Shown: piece after piece, positions 8,101 to 15,904 of the stretch
How positions within the stretch are numbered: position 1 is the first letter of the stretch
How the letters are laid out: the number at the start of each line of letters is the position of its first letter
DNA from: Anoxynatronum sp033549305
GTDB taxonomy: Bacteria; Bacillota; Clostridia; Peptostreptococcales; Tindalliaceae
Assembly: GCA_033549305.1 (NCBI GenBank)
Contig: JAWSUV010000014.1
Span: forward strand, 1-35,855
Reading direction: 5' to 3'
Length of the DNA: 35,855 bases
Translations under genes and position numbers: made by a program
Notes under the pieces: generated by a model
Told to the model about the DNA's origin: nothing
What the model saw: only the letters and a program-made list of their open reading frames with translations
The model's database searches: none

Positions 8101-8736
8101 TTAAATTTCATCTGTCTCAATGAAAGGCACAAAGGCGAAACCGGCATGAGTCTCCCGTTTTAATTGACCATCCGGTTGTTTAATAATCAGCAGCATATTG
8201 CCCCAAAAATCGCTGATAGGGACCACCAGGCGTCCATCAACCTTCAATTGCCGCACCAGCTCATTCGGAACCTGAGTCGCAGCGGCACTGACCAATATCC
8301 GATCATAAGGCGCTGCTGGTTCCCATCCGTAGAAACCATTGGCATGATGCACTTCTGCATGAGGCCAGGAACCCTTTTCCAAGTTTCTTCTCCCAAAATC
8401 TGACAATAGCGAGAGGCGTTCCAGCGCTATCACCTTCCCGGTTTCCCCCGTCATCGCAGCGATGAGAGCCGTTGTCCAGCATGATCCGGATCCAACATCC
8501 AGCACGCAACTGCCCTTTTCCACCTGCAGCAGCTCCAGCATAAAGGCAACAGTGGAGGGTTGGGAAATGGTTTGACCCTCTCCAATTGGCAGCGGATGGT
8601 CATCATAGCATTGGTCTTTCAGATGGTTCGGTACAAACAGGCAGCGATCCACCTGTCGGAAAGCTTCCTCCAGTGCTGGCGACTGCAGGATTCCACGATC
8701 TTTCATTCGTTGGATAAGCGTTTCAAGTGTCGCCAT
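8101..8736 (-). CDS. pcm: Protein-L-isoaspartate O-methyltransferase
   Basis: SAM-dependent repair of isoaspartyl residues in damaged proteins. Family signatures are PLPIGEGQTISQPSTVAFM (substrate-binding region) and VLDVGSGSCWTTALIAAMTG (SAM motif I; Cys-Trp stands where Gly-Tyr is usual), then PYDRILVSAAA and LVVPI. At 211 aa it is full length. The ATG at 8736 is chosen because GGGAAAGG lies about 9 nt upstream; an ATG at 8745 falls inside that site. It is uncommon in Firmicutes. Its 3' end is 13 nt from the nitroreductase-methyltransferase fusion, so two methyltransferase-bearing genes are adjacent and probably co-transcribed. Confidence 0.9.
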   Translation of the reverse strand: MATLETLIQRMKDRGILQSPALEEAFRQVDRCLFVPNHLKDQCYDDHPLPIGEGQTISQPSTVAFMLELLQVEKGSCVLDVGSGSCWTTALIAAMTGETGKVIALERLSLLSDFGRRNLEKGSWPHAEVHHANGFYGWEPAAPYDRILVSAAATQVPNELVRQLKVDGRLVVPISDFWGNMLLIIKQPDGQLKRETHAGFAFVPFIETDEI

Positions 8737-8755
8737 GTGAAGCATCCTTTCCCTC

Positions 8756-8820
8756 AAATGGGATCCCGGTATATTCTCTAACTGCTCGTTATTACCATTT
8801 CAATACCCGCCATCCCAAAT
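8756..8820. repeat. Imperfect inverted repeat between CoA-disulfide reductase and pcm
   Basis: The left arm at 8756-8772 (AAATGGGATCCCGGTAT) pairs imperfectly with the right arm at 8803-8820 (ATACCCGCCATCCCAAAT), enclosing about 30 nt. Both ends pair well (GGGAT and GTAT blocks), with mismatches between. It fills the intergenic space exactly and touches the flavoprotein stop. No T-tract follows on the minus strand, so mRNA processing or stability is more likely than strong termination. Confidence 0.35.
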
Positions 8821-10160
8821 CATTTTGCTGCATTGGCAGCCACCTGTACCACGTCCCAGACAGTGGCATAGGGCGGCGCATAAGAAAGATCCGACAAAGC
8901 CAGATCATCCACTGTCATTTCATTGTGAATGGCCAGGGTCAGCACATCCAGTCTTTTAGCGCCTTCCACCGGGCCCATCAGCTGAGCTCCCAGCAAACGG
9001 CGGGTGTAACTTTCATATACCAGCTGGAGGGTCATTTCTTTGCTGCCGGGATAAGAACCGGCGTGGGTATGTCCGTTTACGGTCACTGTCTTGAAAGACA
9101 GTCCTTCGGCTTGGGCTTCTTTAGCGGAAAGACCGGTTTTACCAAAGGTCTTATCCATCACTTTGACAATGGAGGTTCCCACTATGCCGCCAAATGGCTG
9201 TGGATTTCCGGCAATAGCCGCACCTGCTAAACGGCCCTGTTTGTTAGCCGTGGTTCCCAGGGGTAAATAGGTCTCCTTTTTCATGACCCGGTGGTAGACG
9301 CTGGCACAGTCTCCCGCAGCATAAATGTGATCGAGATTCGTTCGTCCATAGGCATTGACACGGATTGCACCATTCTGCATCATTGATAGTCCCGATGACT
9401 TGAGCCAATCCGTATTGGGCCGAATGCCCAGTGCAAATATGACCAGATCTGCCGGATAGCGGCTCTGATCCGTTATGACAGTGTTTACCCGTCCATCGCC
9501 CTCAAGTGATTCTACGGTTTCGCGAAGATGCAACAATATCCCGTGTTTTTCCAGTTCAAGACCTGCCGCTTTTCCAAATGGTTCATCCATATGGTTCAAT
9601 ACCTGTGATGGTCGCTGGATCAACCGCAGTTTTTTTCCGCGTGCAATGGCTGCTTCTGCCATTTCTGCATTAATGTATCCGCCGCCCACCAACACCACTT
9701 GTTCCACCGAGGAATCCACTAAAAAACGATTGATGGTTTCTGCATCGGGAATGGTTTTCAGGGAGGAGACGCCCTTCAAATGAATCCCCGGCAACTTTGG
9801 AGTCACCGGATCAGCCCCGGTGGCTATGACCAGAAAATCATAGGCGACCGTCTCCACGACAGCCTTCAGCCGGTTTTGAATTTTTACTGTCTTTGCAGCT
9901 GGATCCAGTGACAGGGCTTCATGAAAAAGGTTCACTTCCACCCCCTGTTCCCGGAATGCTTGCGGCGTGCGAACCACCGTCTCATCCGCCTGGTCAAGAT
10001 AACCAGCCAGGTAATAGGGCAGACCGCACTGACCATAGGCCACATGCTGACCCCTTTCATAGACTTTCACCAGCAGGTCCGGATTCTCCCGCTTGGCCTT
10101 GGCTGCCGCACTCATTCCTGCAGCTACTCCGCCAATTACTACCAGTGTTTGTTTCTTCAT
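8820..10160 (-). CDS. CoA-disulfide reductase / NADH oxidase-like flavoprotein
   Basis: FAD- and NAD(P)H-dependent pyridine nucleotide-disulfide oxidoreductase with a single redox cysteine. FAD motif: VVIGGVAAGMSAAAKAK at the N-terminus. Active site: YGQCGLPYY, Cys45, matching the CxxPYY context of CoA-disulfide reductases and Nox/Npx enzymes. NAD motif: VVLVGGGYINAEMAEAA; second FAD motif: IYAAGDCA. The C-terminal dimer segment DLSYAPPYATVWD is typical. No rhodanese domain is fused (446 aa). It could reduce CoA disulfide or persulfide, or O2/H2O2; sequence does not decide. ATG at 10160 follows AAGGGGGAAG. It may head the pcm-containing transcript. Confidence 0.87.
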   Translation of the reverse strand: MKKQTLVVIGGVAAGMSAAAKAKRENPDLLVKVYERGQHVAYGQCGLPYYLAGYLDQADETVVRTPQAFREQGVEVNLFHEALSLDPAAKTVKIQNRLKAVVETVAYDFLVIATGADPVTPKLPGIHLKGVSSLKTIPDAETINRFLVDSSVEQVVLVGGGYINAEMAEAAIARGKKLRLIQRPSQVLNHMDEPFGKAAGLELEKHGILLHLRETVESLEGDGRVNTVITDQSRYPADLVIFALGIRPNTDWLKSSGLSMMQNGAIRVNAYGRTNLDHIYAAGDCASVYHRVMKKETYLPLGTTANKQGRLAGAAIAGNPQPFGGIVGTSIVKVMDKTFGKTGLSAKEAQAEGLSFKTVTVNGHTHAGSYPGSKEMTLQLVYESYTRRLLGAQLMGPVEGAKRLDVLTLAIHNEMTVDDLALSDLSYAPPYATVWDVVQVAANAAK

Positions 10161-10669
10161 GCTGGCTTCCCCCTTCAACAGCTTCTCCAATTGAAAAGCA
10201 GGTAACATGATTATTCATGGAATACGAAATCATTTTGGCATTAATCAGGATATGATGGAAAGGTGCAATGAACAAAGATCCTTAAACTAAAAAAGAATGC
10301 AGCTTTCAACACCAGATATGTGTGTTTTAACTTATACCCAATCCACAAGGGTTACCCATCGCCGACATAAAAACTCTGTTAGCCGCCTTGGGTTTATTAA
10401 CAACCGGTCAAGCACGCACTGTTGATAAATCCAGCACCTCTTTAGGCGTTACTGACACGTATCGAATGAGTCAGATGGAATTGAGGCCCATCTCCCAGCG
10501 GGGCGGACTCGAAAAGCTAGTGGATCTGCCACCTGGTTTGATGGATAGAATGGATTTGTCAGGAGGCTTCAAAGGAGATCTGAAGGGATCCGCGAAGAAA
10601 CAGTATAGACCATTAAGAATGCCGTCTCCCGAAATTAATGGAGACAGCATTGGTGTCCGTTCTATTGGT
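10161..10669. other. 509-bp intergenic gap with an unsupported open frame
   Basis: Between the flavoprotein start and the lipA stop. The plus strand has a ~115-codon stop-free stretch (from about 10330 to a TGA at 10673-10675) with no ATG start and no ribosome site; it would overlap the lipA stop. It contains LLAALGLLTTGQART and later GGFKGDLKGSAKK, with no family I recognise. The lipA terminator hairpin lies inside its 3' end, which argues against a real gene. Near 10275 the minus strand has a possible TTGCAC-17-ATTAAT promoter for the flavoprotein gene. Confidence 0.3.
10612..10648 (-). terminator. lipA: Possible terminator after lipA
   Basis: A 9-bp stem on the minus strand (GCTGTCTCC with GGAGACGGC, one G-T pair; 10640-10648 with 10621-10629), followed by ATTCTTAATGG. 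The T-tract is weak. It lies 22 nt past the lipA stop. Confidence 0.4.
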
Positions 10670-11557
10670 TTATGAGCGATTATTGACCGCTTCCAGCGCA
10701 CGGGCTGCATTATAGGAACTGCGTATAAAGGGACCGCTTTCCACAAATGCCAGACCCAGAGACAAGCCTTCCTGCCGGTAAGCATCGAACTGCTCAGGAG
10801 CCACATACTCTTTCACTGGCAGATGCTCCTTTGAGGGTTGCAGATACTGACCAATCGTGAGAATATCGCAGCGAACGGCAACCAATTCCTTCATTACGGC
10901 TGTCATTTCTGTTGGAGTTTCTCCTAAACCAACCATCATGCCTGTTTTAGTGAAAATCGTCTCGTCATATTCTTTAACCCGCCGCAGAAGTTCAATGGAA
11001 CGGTTGAAATCAGCTCCTGGCCGCACCTTCCCATAGAGAGAGGGTATTGTTTCAATGTTGTGGTTAAGGATCTCTGGTTTCGCATCCAGAACCGTATGCA
11101 ATGCTGCCGCCTCCCCTTGAAAGTCAGGGATTAAGACTTCAACCGTGGTTTTGGGATTAAGTTTACGCACCGCATGGATGGTGGCGGCAAAATGTGCTGC
11201 GCCGCCATCACGTAAATCATCCCTGGTGACCGAGGTGATAACAGCATGCTTGAGTCCCAGTTCTTTGACTGCTTCTGCAAGGTTCATGGGTTCATTTGGA
11301 TCCGGTGGCAGAGCCTCCCCTTTTCCAACGGCACAAAAACGGCAACCGCGGGTGCACGTTTCCCCTAAGATCATAAAAGTCGCGGTTTTATTGCCAAAAC
11401 ATTCTCCCACATTAGGACAGTTAGCTTCTTCACATACCGTGTGAAGACGCAGATGCCGGACCATACCCTGCATGCTCTCCAGGCTGTGTTTGTTTGGCAG
11501 TTTTTTCTTTAACCATTCTGGCTTTCTCAGGGTGTCATCACTCGCTGTAATGGACAT
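10670..11557 (-). CDS. lipA: Lipoyl synthase
   Basis: Radical-SAM enzyme that inserts two sulfurs into protein-bound octanoyl groups to make lipoyl cofactor. The auxiliary 4Fe-4S cluster motif CEEANCPNVGEC is near residue 42, the radical-SAM motif CTRGCRFC follows, and the C-terminal RSSYNA supplies the Ser ligand of the auxiliary cluster. Length 295 aa is normal. The ATG lies inside the 3' end of lipB (20-nt overlap) with GAGGTGAAAGAAC in front, so translation is probably coupled. Its targets (GcvH and 2-oxoacid dehydrogenase E2 proteins) are not in this window. Confidence 0.97.
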   Translation of the reverse strand: MSITASDDTLRKPEWLKKKLPNKHSLESMQGMVRHLRLHTVCEEANCPNVGECFGNKTATFMILGETCTRGCRFCAVGKGEALPPDPNEPMNLAEAVKELGLKHAVITSVTRDDLRDGGAAHFAATIHAVRKLNPKTTVEVLIPDFQGEAAALHTVLDAKPEILNHNIETIPSLYGKVRPGADFNRSIELLRRVKEYDETIFTKTGMMVGLGETPTEMTAVMKELVAVRCDILTIGQYLQPSKEHLPVKEYVAPEQFDAYRQEGLSLGLAFVESGPFIRSSYNAARALEAVNNRS

Positions 11558-12227
11558 GTTCTTTCACCTCTTCCAGAGTCGTTGGTACCAACTGGCACTC
11601 AAATATACGTTCAAATTCATACAGCAGTGTGTCAGCAACCTGGCTGATATCGTCTACACAACCCAGTTTTTCCATGGATGTGACCCCAAATTCGGTAATT
11701 CCGCAAGGATTAATGAGCTTAAAATGGTCTAAATTCGTGTGGTGATTCAATGCAAACCCGTGCATGGTACTCCAGCGCTTGATGGCTACTCCCATTGCAC
11801 ATATTTTGGCATCATCGACCCAAACGCCCCGATAGGCAGGTTTTCGGTCAGCCGTTAACCCGTAGTGTGCCAGCGTGCGGATAATCCATTCTTCCAATGT
11901 CCAGACATACCACTGAACATCTTTTTTGAAGTGTTCCATATTCAGCAGCGGATATCCCACAATCTGTCCCGGGCCATGATATGTCACATTCCCGCCGCGA
12001 TTACTCTCCGCCACGTCAAACCCCTGACTTCTAACCAGCTCAACGGGAAAAAGAAAGTCATCCTCTTTGCGGTTGCGCCCCAGGGTAAAGACTGGTAAAT
12101 GCTCCACAAGCATCAAAATCCCCGGTTCATCTTTATGCCCCTGCAAATGCTGATTCACAGCTGTTTGCAGGTCAAAGGCCGACTGGTAATCCATCAGACC
12201 CAAATCCAGAAACGGCAATTTTTTCAC
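11538..12227 (-). CDS. lipB: Octanoyl-[acyl-carrier-protein]:protein octanoyltransferase
   Basis: Transfers octanoate from ACP to lipoyl domains, the step before LipA. Signatures: LVEHLPVFTLGRN, SNRGGNVTYHGPGQIVGYPL (substrate site) and VWVDDAKICAMGVAIKRW with the catalytic Lys and Cys region; GFALNHHTNL and INPCGI complete the fold, the latter giving the Cys. The start is GTG at 12227 (GTG AAA AAA) with AAAGGATGG about 9 nt upstream. Its 3' end overlaps lipA, making a lipBA pair behind ddl. Confidence 0.95.
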   Translation of the reverse strand: MKKLPFLDLGLMDYQSAFDLQTAVNQHLQGHKDEPGILMLVEHLPVFTLGRNRKEDDFLFPVELVRSQGFDVAESNRGGNVTYHGPGQIVGYPLLNMEHFKKDVQWYVWTLEEWIIRTLAHYGLTADRKPAYRGVWVDDAKICAMGVAIKRWSTMHGFALNHHTNLDHFKLINPCGITEFGVTSMEKLGCVDDISQVADTLLYEFERIFECQLVPTTLEEVKEHVHYSE

Positions 12228-12340
12228 ACCAACACACCATCCTTTACCTTTTGTGCTGCCATAGATCCAATCTCACAAAGCACCAGGGCATCATGAGGCT
12301 CCTCATCAATCCAGTTCAGGAACCAGCGCCGAAAATTTAT
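12224..12340 (-). other. Short open frame between ddl and lipB with GTGA overlap to lipB
   Basis: A 38-codon stop-free stretch in the 109-bp ddl-lipB spacer, ending in a TGA that overlaps the lipB GTG start (GTGA). It contains NWIDEEPHDALVLCEIGS, which reads like real protein, but the only ATG leaves 12 residues and longer versions would need ATT, CTG or GTG starts. It could be a leader peptide, a gene remnant or chance. Confidence 0.2.
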
Positions 12341-13452
12341 TCAACAGATGTTGGCACACCTTCGTACTGGGTCTGTTTAAGAAAAGCATCCTGAATCAAC
12401 CGGTGAATGAGATGGGTGTAGGTGAGGCCGCTGACTTCCCACATCTTTGGGTAAAGACTGATTTTCGTAAACCCAGGCATTGTATTGACCTCATTCACCA
12501 GTAACCTGCCGGTATCCCGGTCCAAAAAGAAGTCAACACGGGCCAATCCCTGACATTCAAGCAGCTGATAAACATTCAGTGCAGTTTGACGAACGTGTTC
12601 CTGCTGTTCCGGTGATAGATCAGCAGGAGTCTGAGTACGACTGGCCCCGGAAAAATATTTGTCTTCATAATCATAAAAATCGCGTGATGGCAACACTTCA
12701 GCCGGGAGGGAAGCCTGCGGATCATGGCTGCCCAGGACTGCGCATTCAATCTCCCGGGCATTCACTGCCTGTTCCACCAGTACCTTGCGATCATATACGG
12801 CTGCATATTGGAGCGCATTTTCCAGCTCGTCACAGTTGGCCGCTTTACTGATGCCCACACTCGAACCCAGATTAGCCGGTTTCACAAAAACGGGGAATCC
12901 CAGCTCCAGTTCAACTTGGAGCATGAATGTTTTCAAATCCGTTTTAGGGTGACTGATGCGGGTTTCCAGATAGGGAGTTTGCTCAAATCCCGCCTGCTGA
13001 AATAAGCGTTTGGCGATACCCTTGTCCATGGATAAGGCAGAAGATAAAACCCCAGCTCCCACATAGGGAAGTCCACACATTTCCAGCAGGCCCTGCAGAC
13101 GGCCGTCTTCGCCGAAAGGTCCATGCAGCACCGGGAATACCGCATCCACATGTAACCGTTCCAGTTGGTTATCACGCTTTGCATATATCCTTCCCTCGCC
13201 AGGAGAAACCAGCAGTGTCGCCCTGCCTTCCTGATGGGTAAATCGCGGCTCCGTAAAGCCCGGCCAGTCAGGCTGATTTACCATTACCTGATCATCCATC
13301 AATTCAAAGTATCCTTCCGGGGTAATTCCCGCTGCAACGATGTTATACATTTCCTTATCAATCGCCTTGATCACTGAAGCAGCCGACATGACAGATACTT
13401 CATGTTCCGATGAGGCGCCTCCGAAAAGGATCAGAATGTTCTGCTTTGTCAT
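12337..13452 (-). CDS. ddl: D-alanine--D-alanine ligase
   Basis: ATP-grasp ligase that joins two D-Ala for peptidoglycan precursors, acting after the alanine racemase also in this window (27778-28968). Motifs: LFGGASSEHEVSVMSA, FPVLHGPFGEDGRLQGLLE, VFVKPANLGSSVGISK, YDYEDKYFSG (substrate loop) and LLVNEVNTMPGFT. The YxxKYxxG-type loop is that of D-Ala-D-Ala rather than D-Ala-D-Lac enzymes, though this is an inference. Length 371 aa is normal. ATG at 13452 follows AAAGGCAGGAACC. It is 42 nt behind ispE and ahead of lipBA, probably one transcript. Confidence 0.96.
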   Translation of the reverse strand: MTKQNILILFGGASSEHEVSVMSAASVIKAIDKEMYNIVAAGITPEGYFELMDDQVMVNQPDWPGFTEPRFTHQEGRATLLVSPGEGRIYAKRDNQLERLHVDAVFPVLHGPFGEDGRLQGLLEMCGLPYVGAGVLSSALSMDKGIAKRLFQQAGFEQTPYLETRISHPKTDLKTFMLQVELELGFPVFVKPANLGSSVGISKAANCDELENALQYAAVYDRKVLVEQAVNAREIECAVLGSHDPQASLPAEVLPSRDFYDYEDKYFSGASRTQTPADLSPEQQEHVRQTALNVYQLLECQGLARVDFFLDRDTGRLLVNEVNTMPGFTKISLYPKMWEVSGLTYTHLIHRLIQDAFLKQTQYEGVPTSVE

Positions 13453-13494
13453 TTTGGTTCCTGCCTTTCGAGTTACAGTATTTATTCTTTTTTC

Positions 13495-14382
13495 TCATGA
13501 AACCGGAAGGGTGTGCGTAACCTGTACCTCCTGATAGATCAGCGAAAGTTTGCTTCCAGCTGCCTGAGCTTTTACCCGATCCTTGAAAAGTCCGAATACC
13601 GTGGGTCCGCTGCCGCTCATTAGGCTGGCAGTTGCGTTAAATTCAAGCATTTTATGTTTTATTTCGTCTATTTCCGGTACCAGGGGTATCGTCACTGTTT
13701 CCAGCACATTGGCCATTGCTTCAGCCATTCCTCTTACATCAGCATTTTTCATGGCACTTATCAGGGCCATGTTATCAGGTCGTTGATGGATGCAACCCAG
13801 ATTCAGGCGCTGGAAGACTTCCCGTGTAGAAATGGATATTGCTGGTTTAACCAACACGACCCAGAAGTTTTTCGCCAAAACAAGCGGTGTTAAGCGGTCC
13901 CCAATACCTTCTGCCAAGGCGGTTCCCCCCATGAGACAATAGGGTACATCCGCCCCCAGTTGGAGTCCCAGCATTTGCAGCTCTTCAATACTCATCCCCA
14001 GACGCCACAGCTGGTTCAATCCTTTTAGCACAGCGGCTGCATCTGCACTGCCACCAGCTAAGCCCGCCGCTATCGGAATGCGTTTCTTGATTTCTATCAC
14101 TACCCCGGTTTCAGCCAGATTGATCCCAGATTTTGTTCCAAGAAGTTCGGCGGCACGCCAGGCAATATTCCCGCGCTTCCTTGGCAAAAAAGCAGCATCG
14201 GTTTTTAGGTGGATGCCCGGCACTGATGATAACCGGATGTCTATGTGATCGCACAGAGCCACCTGCTGCATCACCATATGCAAGTCATGATAGCCATCCT
14301 TTCGCCTGCGCAGCACATCCAGCGAGAGGTTAATTTTCGCATATGCCGGGATAGTGAGACTCTGATTCTCCTCTGAGGTCAT
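13495..14382 (-). CDS. ispE: 4-diphosphocytidyl-2-C-methyl-D-erythritol kinase
   Basis: GHMP kinase of the MEP isoprenoid pathway, phosphorylating CDP-ME. Motifs: PAYAKINLSLDVLRRRKDGYH at the N-terminus, the ATP loop PIAAGLAGGSADAAAVL, DVPYCLMGG and the C-terminal SLMSGSGPTVFGLF. The length of 295 aa is typical. ATG at 14382 is preceded by AGGAG at 8 nt. It is next to ddl; isoprenoid (undecaprenyl) and D-Ala-D-Ala supply both feed cell-wall synthesis. Confidence 0.96.
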   Translation of the reverse strand: MTSEENQSLTIPAYAKINLSLDVLRRRKDGYHDLHMVMQQVALCDHIDIRLSSVPGIHLKTDAAFLPRKRGNIAWRAAELLGTKSGINLAETGVVIEIKKRIPIAAGLAGGSADAAAVLKGLNQLWRLGMSIEELQMLGLQLGADVPYCLMGGTALAEGIGDRLTPLVLAKNFWVVLVKPAISISTREVFQRLNLGCIHQRPDNMALISAMKNADVRGMAEAMANVLETVTIPLVPEIDEIKHKMLEFNATASLMSGSGPTVFGLFKDRVKAQAAGSKLSLIYQEVQVTHTLPVS

Positions 14383-14486
14383 GGCAACAACTCCTCATTT
14401 AGAACTATTGAACAGCCATTCTTTGTCATGGTGGCGTCGGATCATAAGCGGTGCACATTCAATCAATTCCCTGCTGTTGTTTGACA

Positions 14487-15644
14487 CTATGAATGAAAAT
14501 AACGCAATAGTCTGGATCGGTAAATGATAATGGCCTTAGCCGGACATATTTCCTGGCAGCAGAAGCAGCGAATGCATTTGCCTAAATCAAAAGACGGGTA
14601 CCTTTTTCCCATGGTAATGGCCTCTGCCGGACAAATCACATGACACTCCCGGCAACCGATGCAAGCTGCCTGCACGACCCGTGGTCTGGGCTGCAGGTAC
14701 TGTTTGCTGAAAGCATTGACCAGACGCCCTGCCACAGGAATGTGGTGTAATCGATTTAGGAAATCCGGCACTTGAATTATCGGTGTCTTAAAGGGGCGTC
14801 TTTCTTTTTCCGGCTCGGCACCCACCCATTCCAGATCAGATCCTTTTAGGTCGCACAGATTCCGATGCGCAGCGGCACGAAGCAGCGGCACGTCATTCGG
14901 ATCAATTTTCATCCAACGACATGCAGCCAGATCCAGGTAGTAAGGACTTGTGGACACAAGCAGCACATTGGCGTTGATTAGAGTACCGGCAGACGGCCCG
15001 GCTCCTTCCATGGCTTCAATTCCATCCATCACAGAAAGCACCGGTTGTGTATACTCACAGATATCCACCATGGCATCGGCAAAATCTGTCAGATGGGGAA
15101 AACGAAAATGAAGCGCCGCTTTCGTCAATCCCGGCATAACGCCAAAAAGATTCTTCACCGCTCCGGTCATCAGCGTCATGCTGTGGGTTTTCATTTTGCA
15201 CAGTGAAATCACGTAATCGGCTTCAGCCACTCCCTGCAGAAATTCAAACTGTTTCAGTCTTATTCCTTTTGAGTAGTCCGCCGTCACCACATTCAAATTT
15301 TCATTGAGCTGTACTCCTGCGGCTTCTGCAACAGCCTGCATACCGGTGATACGATAAACCTGTTTCATTCTAACTGGTAAAAACGGACCTCCCGGACTGT
15401 CTCCGATGATAACTTTCATACCGGCCTCAACTAAAAGAGAAGCCAAAGCCTGTACCACCACTGGGTGGGTTGTAACTCCTTCACTCGGTTTCCGGCCAGT
15501 TAACAGATTCACTTTTAAAAACACCCGGCTGCCAGGACGCATCAGCGTGTGTATACCGCCCAACCCGTCCATGGCCGTTTTCAAGTTGCTGCTAACAAGT
15601 TCCAGTTCATATCGGCAGCATTTCATTGAGAAAACTTTTGGCAC
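14487..15644 (-). CDS. DUF362 protein with C-terminal 2x[4Fe-4S] ferredoxin domain
   Basis: The N-terminal ~300 residues match the DUF362 family (VFLKVNLLTGRKPSEGVTTH near the start, then IGDSPGG, SLCKMKTHSMTLMTGAVKNLFGVMPG and SVMDGIEAMEGAGP). The C-terminus has two ferredoxin cluster motifs, CIGCRECHVICP and CIRCFCCQEICP. It is probably a cytoplasmic iron-sulfur redox protein; the reaction is unknown. The GTG at 15644 is chosen because GGGAGG lies 7 nt upstream; a TTG at 15659 and an ATG at 15626 are alternatives. The ferredoxin end shows an extra Cys (CIRCFCC). The 260-bp space upstream, to carB, holds nothing I can support. Confidence 0.88.
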   Translation of the reverse strand: MPKVFSMKCCRYELELVSSNLKTAMDGLGGIHTLMRPGSRVFLKVNLLTGRKPSEGVTTHPVVVQALASLLVEAGMKVIIGDSPGGPFLPVRMKQVYRITGMQAVAEAAGVQLNENLNVVTADYSKGIRLKQFEFLQGVAEADYVISLCKMKTHSMTLMTGAVKNLFGVMPGLTKAALHFRFPHLTDFADAMVDICEYTQPVLSVMDGIEAMEGAGPSAGTLINANVLLVSTSPYYLDLAACRWMKIDPNDVPLLRAAAHRNLCDLKGSDLEWVGAEPEKERRPFKTPIIQVPDFLNRLHHIPVAGRLVNAFSKQYLQPRPRVVQAACIGCRECHVICPAEAITMGKRYPSFDLGKCIRCFCCQEICPAKAIIIYRSRLLRYFHS

Positions 15645-15904
15645 AGAGCAGCCTCCCAACCATCAAAGCACCATTTATTATCAGACCAATGACTGATCAC
15701 TTTCCATTTAATTGTACAATAACAGCGCTAAAAATGCCACCAGAGTCCACGAATACAGATGGACACCCCAAAAACCGCCTGCCAGATACTGATCGATAAC
15801 TCTCCCTGGTTAAGATCACCTGATCGCATGCCGGGCAGAAGCACCTCATCACTTATCTAACAAACGGTTTTCATCATGCTTTGTTTGATCTTTGAGGATC
15901 ATTG

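Noticed and set aside
10388..10675. 95-residue plus-strand hypothetical protein starting at TTG
   Set aside because: No ribosome site, overlaps the lipA stop, and contains the lipA terminator hairpin.
12337..13452. D-alanine--D-lactate ligase (vancomycin-resistance type)
   Set aside because: The substrate loop is of the D-Ala-D-Ala type and no vanH or vanX is near.
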